From NCBI GenBank assembly GCA_937919155.1, contig CALFPM010000067.1, forward strand, positions 1-20,293: a DNA stretch of 20,293 nt. Direction: 5' to 3'. Positions 13,721 through 20,293 of this stretch are shown here, piece after piece. The position numbers and the translations under genes are program-made. The notes below the pieces were generated by a model, which saw only the letters and a program-made list of their open reading frames with translations, did not search any database and was not told where the DNA came from. This DNA comes from an uncultured Clostridia bacterium (GTDB lineage Bacteria > Bacillota > Clostridia > Oscillospirales > Acutalibacteraceae). The first letter of the stretch is position 1. Each line of letters starts with the position of its first letter.

Positions 13721-14566
13721 ATGAAAAGCATTCTCGCATTTTTTGCATCAATACTTATTTTCCTTTGCACTTCTCTTGATATACCTTGCTATCCCATGGG
13801 CGAAAAGCTTGATTTGGATAAGTTCGAGCAGACATTCAGCGATGAATTTGAAGGCGAGCTTGACAGAAGTGTTTGGTCGGGTCATTATCAGTACGGCAAC
13901 ACAACCGTTTCAAGAAAAGGAAGCTACTGGAATCAGTACCTTGCCGAAACAAAGGACGGAAACCTTGTTATTCCCGTTGTTTACCTTGAGGATGGTATGG
14001 GAGGCAAGGGCGCGGGCTGGTACAGCGCAGGAGTTGACACCGATTCGGATGCTCCCAACGGTTTCAGCCAGAAATTCGGCTATTTTGAATGCAGATGCAT
14101 TCTGCCTGCAGGTGCTGATATCTGGAGCGCATTCTGGCTTATGAACAGCGGCGTTTTTGATGTGGACGGAAGCGGCAGAGACGGAACTGAAATCGATATT
14201 TTTGAAAGTGACGGCTACGAAAACCTCAATAAGAAAAACGTTTCTTCAAACCTTCATTTTGACGGTTACGGAGACGATCATCAGAAGCTGGGCGCAACCC
14301 GTTTTCTCCTGAAAAACAATCCCTATGAGGAATTCAACACCTACGGTCTTGAATGGAACGAAAACGAATATATTTTCTACATCAACGGAGTTGAAACTTT
14401 CCGCACCGATTTTGGCGGAGTCAGCCAGAATCCCGAATATATGATTCTTTCCGTTGAGATGAGAGGCGAAGACGGCGTTCCTTCAGAAAGAGAAAATGCT
14501 CCCGCAGAAGGCGCGGAATTCATCGTGGATTATGTAAAGGTTTATCAGTATAAAGACCTGATGTAA
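13721..14566 (+). CDS. Secreted GH16-family beta-glucanase
   Basis: Exported glycoside hydrolase of family 16, which cleaves internal beta-1,3 or beta-1,3-1,4 glucan bonds (laminarinase or lichenase type) with retention. 281 residues: a signal peptide (about 1-20, no lipobox Cys placed for certain although CTS and PCY occur nearby), then a single catalytic jelly roll. The hallmark ExDxxE motif is EIDIFE with Glu157, Asp159 and Glu162, preceded by FWLMNSG and followed by NLHFDGYG. The C-terminal strand FIVDYVKVYQY is the usual family ending. There is no binding module or anchor after it. AAGGAG lies ahead of ATG 13721. It stands alone with its own promoter and a hairpin behind; substrate specificity within GH16 cannot be fixed here. 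Confidence 0.92.
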   Translation: MKSILAFFASILIFLCTSLDIPCYPMGEKLDLDKFEQTFSDEFEGELDRSVWSGHYQYGNTTVSRKGSYWNQYLAETKDGNLVIPVVYLEDGMGGKGAGWYSAGVDTDSDAPNGFSQKFGYFECRCILPAGADIWSAFWLMNSGVFDVDGSGRDGTEIDIFESDGYENLNKKNVSSNLHFDGYGDDHQKLGATRFLLKNNPYEEFNTYGLEWNENEYIFYINGVETFRTDFGGVSQNPEYMILSVEMRGEDGVPSERENAPAEGAEFIVDYVKVYQYKDLM

Positions 14567-14587
14567 TACCGTAAATTTAAATTACGA

Positions 14588-14622
14588 AATGCACTGTCGG
14601 AGATTTCCGATGGTGCATTTTC
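14588..14622 (+). terminator. Probable terminator after the GH16 gene
   Basis: AATGCACTGTCGGA (14588-14601) pairs with TCCGATGGTGCATT (about 14606-14619), with two wobbles. The following T tract is short and interrupted. Confidence 0.7.
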
Positions 14623-14641
14623 TTTGAAAAGGAAATTTTTG

Positions 14642-14670
14642 TTGACAGGAAATAGGATGAGTGCTAAAAT
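14642..14670 (+). promoter_or_regulatory. Sigma-A promoter of the tetR-nucleotidase unit
   Basis: TTGACA (14642-14647), 17 bp, TAAAAT (14665-14670). The -35 is perfect. Confidence 0.8.
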
Positions 14671-14675
14671 AGTAC
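14661..14675 (+). promoter_or_regulatory. Candidate self-operator of the TetR regulator
   Basis: GTGCTA-AAA-TAGTAC, a palindrome with one mismatch, covers the -10 box. Placement on the promoter of a TetR gene suggests autorepression, which is common in the family. Confidence 0.45.
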
Positions 14676-14700
14676 ATATCAAGAAAAGAGAGGTGACGAT

Positions 14701-15405
14701 TTGGCGAAAATAAGTAAATCAAAGCTGACAAAGCTTGAAATAGTTCAGGTCGCAACCCGAATGTTCCTTGAAAAAGGCTACACGGGCACAACTTCAAAAG
14801 CAATCAGCGATGAGCTGGAAATCAGCAAAGGAAACCTGACCTTCCATTATCCCACAAAGGAGCATTTGCTCGCCGTTCTTGTTGATATGCTTTGCAGTTT
14901 TCAGTGGGAATTAATGGAGAGAGAAGCGGATGAGGGAATCAGTTCTGTTATGGCAATTTGCCTGGAACTTATGTCAATGGCATCCGTGTGCGAAACGGAT
15001 GAAGTTGCCCGTGATTTCTTTGTTTCGGCTTATCAGAGCCCGATGTCGCTTGAAATAATTCGCAGGAATGACAAGGAAAGGGCAAAATTGGTTTTCGCTC
15101 AGTACTGCGAGGGGTGGTCGGATGAACAGTTTGCGGAGGCTGAAATTCTTGTTTCGGGAATTGAATATGCAACTCTGATGACAACGGGCGATTCTGTGCC
15201 GCTTGATTTGAGAATAACGGGAGCTCTTAATCAGATACTTTCAATTTATAACATTCCCGAAGAAACAAGAAAAAGCAAACTTGAAAAAGTTATGAAATAC
15301 GATTATAAAACCATTGGCTCGCGGATACTCAAAGAGTTTATTGAATATGTGGAAGAAGTAAATGACCATGCGTTTGATGAACTTATACAAAACGCAAAAA
15401 AATAA
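14701..15405 (+). CDS. TetR/AcrR-family transcriptional regulator
   Basis: 234 residues. The first 50 form a TetR-type helix-turn-helix: IVQVATRMFLEKGYTGTT, then ISDELEISKGNLTFHYPTKEHLL, which is the recognition helix and the family's FxxKExL ending. The rest is a helical ligand/dimer domain I cannot assign to a ligand. It starts with TTG at 14701, placed 5 nt after AGAGGTG; no ATG fits better. The nucleotidase gene begins 30 bp after its stop codon with no terminator between, so the two are probably co-transcribed and the regulator may control both through the palindrome on its promoter. It could also act elsewhere in the genome. Confidence 0.88.
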   Translation: MAKISKSKLTKLEIVQVATRMFLEKGYTGTTSKAISDELEISKGNLTFHYPTKEHLLAVLVDMLCSFQWELMEREADEGISSVMAICLELMSMASVCETDEVARDFFVSAYQSPMSLEIIRRNDKERAKLVFAQYCEGWSDEQFAEAEILVSGIEYATLMTTGDSVPLDLRITGALNQILSIYNIPEETRKSKLEKVMKYDYKTIGSRILKEFIEYVEEVNDHAFDELIQNAKK

Positions 15406-15435
15406 ATATAACTTTCGGACAAAGGAGAGTATTTT

Positions 15436-18117
15436 ATGAAAAAAGCATTATCGATTATTCTTGCAATCATTATGGTTGCATCCGTTCTTCCGCTTGCATT
15501 TGCGGCAGAAACCGAAACCGTTGTTCTCTACACAAATGACGTTCATTGCGCAATTGACGATTACGCGGTGCTTGCGGCGTACAAAGCCCAGCTTGAAGCA
15601 GACGGCAAAAATGTTGTTCTCGTTGATGCAGGCGATGCTATTCAGGGCGAGATCATCGGCGCACTCACCGAGGGTGAAGCTGTTGTTGACCTTATGAATG
15701 CTGTGGGTTATGACTATGCAGTGCCCGGTAACCATGAGTTTGACTACGGCATGGAAGTGTTTCTTGACCTTGCTCAGAATAAGGCGGAATATGAATACAT
15801 AAGCTCGAATTTTCATTATCTTCCCAGAGCAGACTCTGTTTTTTCACCCTATGCAATTGAAGATTTTGGCAGCTGTCAGATTGCTTTTGTGGGTATTTCA
15901 ACTCCTGATACAATCACCTCATCCACTCCCGAATACTTTAAGGATGAAAACGGCAATTATGTCTACGGTTTTCCTCTGTATCCCGGAGGAATGACAAACG
16001 AGGCTCTCTATGAAAATGTTCAGGAAAGTGTTGACGGTGCAATTGCCGGAGGTGCAGATGTTGTTGTTGCGGTAGGTCATACGGGTATTCTCGGCTCAAA
16101 CGAAGGCTGGAAATCAACTGATATAATTGCAAATACGGACGGTATTGACTATTTTATTGATGCTCATTCACACGAAACAATTGAGGGCGATATCTATAAA
16201 AACAAGAATGATGAGGACGTTGCTCTTACATCAACAGGTGAGAAGTTTGCAAATTTCGGCGCACTTACAATCAGCGGCAGTGATGCAAGTTTTGAGCTTA
16301 TAAATCCCGATGATGTTGATGTTGATGCAATGTCGGAAACCGCAAAAACAGCTTACAGTACTGTCAAAGCAAAGATTGACGGCTACAACGATGATATTGC
16401 CTATCTCTACGAAGAAATCGGCACCTCGGAAGCCGAACTTATTATTTATGACGATGACGGAAACAGAATTGTCAGATGTCAGGAAACAAATGCAGGAGAC
16501 TTTGTTGCTGATGCATACCGTGCAGTAACAGGTGCGGATGTTGCCATTGCCAACGGAGGCGGTATCCGCGCAGAGGTTGAAATCGGTTCGGTTTCAAGAA
16601 AAAATCTTATGGATGTCAATTCATTCAATAACGATATGTGTGTTCTTGAGGTAACGGGTCAGCAGCTTATTGATGTTCTTGAGCATGGCGCACGTAAGTG
16701 CCCCGAACTTCTCGGCAGCTTTTTCCAGGTTTCGGGTATGACATTTGAAATTCACACCTACAGAGAATCTCCCGTTATCTGCGATCAGCTTGATAATTTT
16801 ATCGGTATTGATGCTGCAAAGGAACGCCGCGTTGAAAATGTTCTTATAGGCGGCGAACCTGTTGACCTTGGTGCAACATATACCCTTGCAGGCAGCACTT
16901 ATGTGCTTCTTCAGGGCGGTGACGGACTCACAATGCTTGAGGGTTCAACCGTTGTTCAGAAGGAAGGTCTGCCCTGTGACAGTGAAATGCTTATCAAGTA
17001 TTTCACAGAAGATCTCGGTGGTGTTATTCCTGCAGATATGTACGGCAACCCTGACGGTGACGGCAGAATCACAATAATCGATGGAAACACTGTTGAAATC
17101 GAACATGATTATGAAATCAGCTATGGCGAAACAATAACAGTTCAGGCACCTTTGTTTGATTCGGGAGAATACGCTTACATTAAGTTCGTTCCCGAAAATG
17201 ATTCGAAATATATTTTAGAAAGCAACACAGATGTGCTTGACCCTGTTTGCATTCTTTACGATGAATCAGGTTCTGAACTTGAAAATAATGATGATGGAAT
17301 TGACAGAAATTTCAGGGTAGAACATTACTTCTATGCAGGCGAGACTTATTATTTTGCGGTGCAGATTTATTCGAAAGATGAAGGAAACGAATTTGAAGTT
17401 ACACTCAGATGCGGTCACAATTATGAAAACAGTGTTTGCGGAATCTGCGGCAATGTCTGCGACCACGAAAATGCAGACGGCGTTCTCGGCTTCTGCGGTT
17501 GCGGCAATGTTTATCTCGGCAAGGATATCAAAGCAGGCGACAGTGAGAATTTCCTTTATGAAAACGGCATAGATGCTTATTTCAGATTTGTCCCCGAAGA
17601 AACAGGCAATTATGTTTTTGCATCTGTTTCCGACACAGAATACGGCGATCCTTTGTGTCATGTTTTTGGTTCCGATCTTGAATATATTGCAAGCAGTGAT
17701 GATGTAATCGGATATGATTTCGTTCTTGTTTATTATTTTGAAAAAGGCGAGACCTACTACTTTGAGGTTACAAATTATTGTGAAGATGAAGCGTGCACAC
17801 TGAAGTTTGAACGCTCTGCACACACCGTTAACGGCGTAAAGCATGAACTTTATCTTGACGAGGGATATACTTCAAGTTGCACGGAGCACGGCTGTTCAGC
17901 GGGCTTCTACTGCGAAGACTGCGAAGAATTTGTCTGGGGTCATGAGGAACTTCCTTTTGAGCATAACGACTGGGATGAAAACGGTATCTGCGATGATTGC
18001 GGAGCGGATATTTACACATTCTGGGAAAAAATTGCACTTTGGTTCGACAACCTCTTTATGCAAATCAAAGAATTTTTTGCAGGAATAATCTTTAGTATTA
18101 CAATCCTTTTCATGTAA
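15436..18117 (+). CDS. Secreted UshA-type 5'-nucleotidase / 2',3'-cyclic phosphodiesterase family protein
   Basis: 893 residues, exported, removing phosphate from extracellular nucleotides. Order: signal peptide (1-23, LPLAFAA); metallophosphatase domain with YTNDVH near 31-36, DAGD, GNHEFDYG at 98-105, GHTG near 214 and DAHSHE at 242-247; 5'-nucleotidase C-terminal domain with NGGGIR at 373-378 and LLQGGDG near 492; then two related beta-sandwich modules (about 545-655 and 690-795), each ending in GETYYF, like bacterial pre-peptidase C-terminal domains. Cys/His clusters at about 659-690 and 845-858 (CGHN, CGICG, CDDCG) resemble small zinc-binding motifs. The tail is amphipathic and then hydrophobic (about 862-893) and may be an anchor. 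Usual UshA proteins have about 550 residues, so 340 are added. AAGGAG precedes ATG 15436. Confidence 0.9.
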   Translation: MKKALSIILAIIMVASVLPLAFAAETETVVLYTNDVHCAIDDYAVLAAYKAQLEADGKNVVLVDAGDAIQGEIIGALTEGEAVVDLMNAVGYDYAVPGNHEFDYGMEVFLDLAQNKAEYEYISSNFHYLPRADSVFSPYAIEDFGSCQIAFVGISTPDTITSSTPEYFKDENGNYVYGFPLYPGGMTNEALYENVQESVDGAIAGGADVVVAVGHTGILGSNEGWKSTDIIANTDGIDYFIDAHSHETIEGDIYKNKNDEDVALTSTGEKFANFGALTISGSDASFELINPDDVDVDAMSETAKTAYSTVKAKIDGYNDDIAYLYEEIGTSEAELIIYDDDGNRIVRCQETNAGDFVADAYRAVTGADVAIANGGGIRAEVEIGSVSRKNLMDVNSFNNDMCVLEVTGQQLIDVLEHGARKCPELLGSFFQVSGMTFEIHTYRESPVICDQLDNFIGIDAAKERRVENVLIGGEPVDLGATYTLAGSTYVLLQGGDGLTMLEGSTVVQKEGLPCDSEMLIKYFTEDLGGVIPADMYGNPDGDGRITIIDGNTVEIEHDYEISYGETITVQAPLFDSGEYAYIKFVPENDSKYILESNTDVLDPVCILYDESGSELENNDDGIDRNFRVEHYFYAGETYYFAVQIYSKDEGNEFEVTLRCGHNYENSVCGICGNVCDHENADGVLGFCGCGNVYLGKDIKAGDSENFLYENGIDAYFRFVPEETGNYVFASVSDTEYGDPLCHVFGSDLEYIASSDDVIGYDFVLVYYFEKGETYYFEVTNYCEDEACTLKFERSAHTVNGVKHELYLDEGYTSSCTEHGCSAGFYCEDCEEFVWGHEELPFEHNDWDENGICDDCGADIYTFWEKIALWFDNLFMQIKEFFAGIIFSITILFM

Positions 18118-18130
18118 ATCAAATAATTCA

Positions 18131-18164
18131 GCCCCTTGTGATTTTTTCACAGGGGGCATTTTGA
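18131..18164 (+). terminator. Intrinsic terminator after the nucleotidase gene
   Basis: GCCCCTTGTGA (18131-18141) pairs with TCACAGGGGGC (18147-18157) with one wobble, followed by ATTTTG. Confidence 0.82.
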
Positions 18165-18165
18165 T

Positions 18166-18194
18166 TTGTTGCGGTTGCTATTGTAATTTATAAT
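18166..18194 (+). promoter_or_regulatory. Sigma-A-like promoter of the LCP gene
   Basis: TTGTTG (18166-18171), 17 bp, TATAAT (18189-18194). It would give a leader of roughly 55 nt before the chosen start codon. Confidence 0.55.
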
Positions 18195-18254
18195 ATATTA
18201 TGTTAAAATAAAATAATGAAAAACATTTTTATTTCCTCAGAATCGGGTGTTTTT

Positions 18255-19406
18255 ATGAAAGAAAAAAAGAACAAGAAGAACGGAAAGAAGATATTGCTTC
18301 TTTGTCTGCTTCTTCCTATTGTGCTTGTTATCGGTGCACTTGCAGGCATAACCCTGCCTCTTATCATCAGCTATAATCAGAATGCTTATGAAGAAGTTGA
18401 TATTGTTGACAGAACGGATGAATACATTGAGCCTGAAACAGACCCTCAGCCTGCCGAATGGGCGGATGTGACCATCGGCGCAGACGAGGTTGGCAGGGAT
18501 TATACTCTTCCCAATAATGTCAATGGCGGTGGCGGAAATATAAAGGGTGACAGCTACGACAGAAACGCTTCTTTCGGACGCAATGAAAACGCAAAAAGTG
18601 TTTATGGCAAAACACCTATTTATAAAGTCGCAAAGAAAGACCCCAACATCGAAAATATTCTTGTTCTCGGCACGGACTCAAGAGATGTTGTTCGTGAGCG
18701 AGGCAGAAGCGATGCAATGATAGTTTTGTCCTATAACAAAAAAACGGGCGAAATAAAAATGATATCCATTCTCCGAGATTCGCTCGTTCCCATTGAGGGC
18801 AGAGGCTGGAACAGAATCAACGCCGCCTATTCATTTGACGGTGTCGGTCTTGCGGTAAATACGGTTAATCAGCTTTTTGATCTTGATATTCAGCGTTTTG
18901 TTGTTGTTGACTTCAACGGTGTAACCGATTTCATCGACAAGGCAGGCGGTGTCACTATCAATCTCACTCAGGCTGAGGTTGATTATATGACAAATTACAG
19001 TAATGGTAAAGTAAAATACAACGTTGGTCCCAACAAATTTAACGGCGACAGAGCACTTGTGTATATGAGAATCAGAAAGATTGACAGCGATTTTAAGCGC
19101 ACAGACAGACAGAGAAGGGTAATCGAAACTCTGGCAAGGCAGATTCTCAGCGAAAAGAGCCTTTCCGAAATTTATGATTTAACAAATTTCGCATTCGGTC
19201 TTGTTAAAACCAATATAAGCCTTGGTGAGCTCACATCCGTTGTGGGTGATGTTGCTTCGAATGCACTGGGAAGCGGACTGAAAATGGAATCCCATCACGT
19301 TCCTTTCAGTGATGCATATGCGTATAAGCGTTATAACGGAATGGCAATTATTTCATTTGATATCAATGATGCCGCAAGGAGAGTAAATAAAATAATTTAC
19401 GGATAA
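18255..19406 (+). CDS. LytR-CpsA-Psr (LCP) family glycopolymer ligase
   Basis: Membrane-anchored enzyme family that transfers undecaprenyl-linked teichoic acids or capsular polysaccharide to peptidoglycan. 383 residues: a Lys-rich cytoplasmic tail, one membrane segment (about 12-34), an extracellular acidic/Gly-rich linker (about 45-115) and the LCP domain from NILVLGTDSRD (134 on), with the RSDAMIVL strand, ISILRDSLVPI, the WNRINAAYSFDG motif and the Arg-rich RTDRQRRVIETL helix. The conserved Asp and Arg residues that hold metal and pyrophosphate appear present. ATG 18255 is preferred, with GGGTG just upstream; an ATG at 18216 falls near the transcription start and has no ribosome-binding site. 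A sugar epimerase gene follows after 10 bp, which fits a surface-polysaccharide role. Confidence 0.9.
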   Translation: MKEKKNKKNGKKILLLCLLLPIVLVIGALAGITLPLIISYNQNAYEEVDIVDRTDEYIEPETDPQPAEWADVTIGADEVGRDYTLPNNVNGGGGNIKGDSYDRNASFGRNENAKSVYGKTPIYKVAKKDPNIENILVLGTDSRDVVRERGRSDAMIVLSYNKKTGEIKMISILRDSLVPIEGRGWNRINAAYSFDGVGLAVNTVNQLFDLDIQRFVVVDFNGVTDFIDKAGGVTINLTQAEVDYMTNYSNGKVKYNVGPNKFNGDRALVYMRIRKIDSDFKRTDRQRRVIETLARQILSEKSLSEIYDLTNFAFGLVKTNISLGELTSVVGDVASNALGSGLKMESHHVPFSDAYAYKRYNGMAIISFDINDAARRVNKIIYG

Positions 19407-19416
19407 GGTGAAGAAT

Positions 19417-20293
19417 ATGTTAGCACAGAATGTTAATCTCAAAGGAAAAACCGTGCTTGTGACGGGTGCGACAGGTTTTATCGGCGCAAACCTTGTAATG
19501 GAGCTTCTGCGCACTGTTGATAAAATTAAAATCGTCGGTATCGACAATATGAACGACTACTATGACGTTTCAATCAAGAACTACAGACTTACAGAGGTAA
19601 TGGATCTGGCAGTCAAGAAAAGCTTCAGCGGAAGTCAGTTTATTTTCGTAAAGGGCAGCATTGCGGACAGAAAATTGATTGACGAATGCTTTGAAGAATA
19701 TAAATTTGATGTTGTTGTTAACCTTGCGGCTCAGGCGGGCGTGCGTTATTCAATCACAAACCCCGACGTTTACATTGAAAGCAACATAATCGGATTCTAC
19801 AATATTCTTGAAGCTTGCCGTAACCATCCCGTTGAGCATCTTGTCTATGCATCTTCATCATCGGTTTACGGCTCAAACAAGAAGATTCCTTACAGCACTG
19901 ACGATAAGGTTGACAACCCCGTAAGCCTTTATGCGGCAACAAAAAAGAGTAACGAGCTTATGGCTCATTCATATTCAAAGCTTTATAATATCCCTTCAAC
20001 GGGTCTTCGTTTCTTCACGGTTTACGGCCCTGCAGGCAGACCCGATATGGCTTACTTCGGCTTCACAAACAAGCTCAGGGCAGGGGATAACATTCAGATT
20101 TTCAACTTCGGCAACTGCAAGCGTGACTTCACATTTGTAGATGATATAGTTGAGGGTGTCAAGCGTGTTATGCAGTGTGCACCCGAAAAAGAAAACGGTG
20201 AGGACGGACTTCCCATTCCGCCTTACAGAGTTTATAACATCGGCAACAACAGCCCCGAAAACCTGCTCGATTATGTCGATATCCTTCAGCAAG
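19417..20293 (+). CDS. UDP-glucuronate 4-epimerase-like protein, cut by the window end
   Basis: The first 292 codons of an NAD-dependent short-chain epimerase, open to the right edge. Seen: the nucleotide-binding VTGATGFIGANL, the IDNMNDYYD segment that typifies the UDP-glucuronate 4-epimerase (GAE/CapI) group, NLAAQAGVRYS, the catalytic ASSSSVYG Ser region and the YAATK Tyr/Lys pair, then GLRFFTVYGPAGRPDMA and RDFTFVDD. The enzyme interconverts UDP-glucuronate and UDP-galacturonate, a precursor of capsule or cell-wall polysaccharide. AAGGTG, overlapping the LCP stop, precedes ATG 19417. It most likely forms an operon with the LCP gene. The exact sugar could differ, since related epimerases share these motifs. 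Confidence 0.88.
   Translation, partial: MLAQNVNLKGKTVLVTGATGFIGANLVMELLRTVDKIKIVGIDNMNDYYDVSIKNYRLTEVMDLAVKKSFSGSQFIFVKGSIADRKLIDECFEEYKFDVVVNLAAQAGVRYSITNPDVYIESNIIGFYNILEACRNHPVEHLVYASSSSVYGSNKKIPYSTDDKVDNPVSLYAATKKSNELMAHSYSKLYNIPSTGLRFFTVYGPAGRPDMAYFGFTNKLRAGDNIQIFNFGNCKRDFTFVDDIVEGVKRVMQCAPEKENGEDGLPIPPYRVYNIGNNSPENLLDYVDILQQ

Noticed and set aside
17266..17844. 192-codon antisense ORF within the nucleotidase gene
   Set aside because: Its sequence is the mirror of an acidic coding region, with no ribosome-binding site or recognisable motif; the plus-strand gene is certain.
18216..18254. Upstream ATG for the LCP gene
   Set aside because: Lies close to the predicted transcription start without a ribosome-binding site; the Lys-rich tail starting at 18255 is typical of the family.
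1..20293. CRISPR array, rRNA or tRNA gene
   Set aside because: No regularly spaced short repeats, no cloverleaf with a T-loop GTTCGAATC-type motif and no rRNA-like stretch was seen on reading both strands by eye.

Overview
The window looks like a chromosomal piece of a spore-forming-lineage Clostridia member, probably a gut or rumen Oscillospiraceae/Ruminococcaceae relative. The signs are a spoVA locus, TTTTTT-tailed intrinsic terminators, strong GGAGG ribosome-binding sites, a T-box leader, an aspS-gatC fusion, an LCP protein and secreted proteins carrying Cys-rich CDxCG modules. Taxonomy is an inference from gene content only. Layout: 1-1740 carries a minus-strand CoA-acylating (methylmalonate-semialdehyde type) aldehyde dehydrogenase between a terminator and its sigma-A-like promoter. 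1785-5750 is a damaged spoVA locus. An intact spoVAC (1851-2291) is followed by an AT-rich two-gene islet (secreted metzincin-like protease and lipoprotein). The islet is bounded by a perfect 108-bp direct repeat of the spoVAC 3' end (2175-2282 = 4911-5018). Then comes a spoVAD that stops at about two thirds of its normal length, next to an imperfect inverted-repeat element; no spoVAE follows. 5987-8494 holds a GPH-family sugar:cation symporter with a palindromic operator candidate on its promoter, and a YdhF-like aldo/keto reductase. 8553-13611 is the centrepiece: a consensus sigma-A promoter, a T-box riboswitch, then aspS-gatC fusion, gatA and gatB. This is the layout of a tRNA-dependent asparagine operon: a non-discriminating AspRS makes Asp-tRNA(Asn), which GatCAB amidates. 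The GatA here is about 90 residues short and has lost both amidase serines and the apparent glutamine-binding residues, so it looks like a pseudo-amidase kept as a scaffold. 13662-14619 is a secreted GH16 glucanase. 14642-18157 is a TetR regulator with a probable self-operator followed by a large secreted UshA-type 5'-nucleotidase with two extra C-terminal beta modules. 18166 to the end is an LCP cell-wall glycopolymer ligase followed by a UDP-glucuronate 4-epimerase cut by the window edge, probably the start of a surface-polysaccharide cluster. The strongest candidates for something undescribed are the catalytically dead GatA in the T-box operon, which may mean free ammonia or an external glutaminase supplies nitrogen, and the spoVAC-tail-duplicating islet, whose two gene ends encode the same last residues with different codons.
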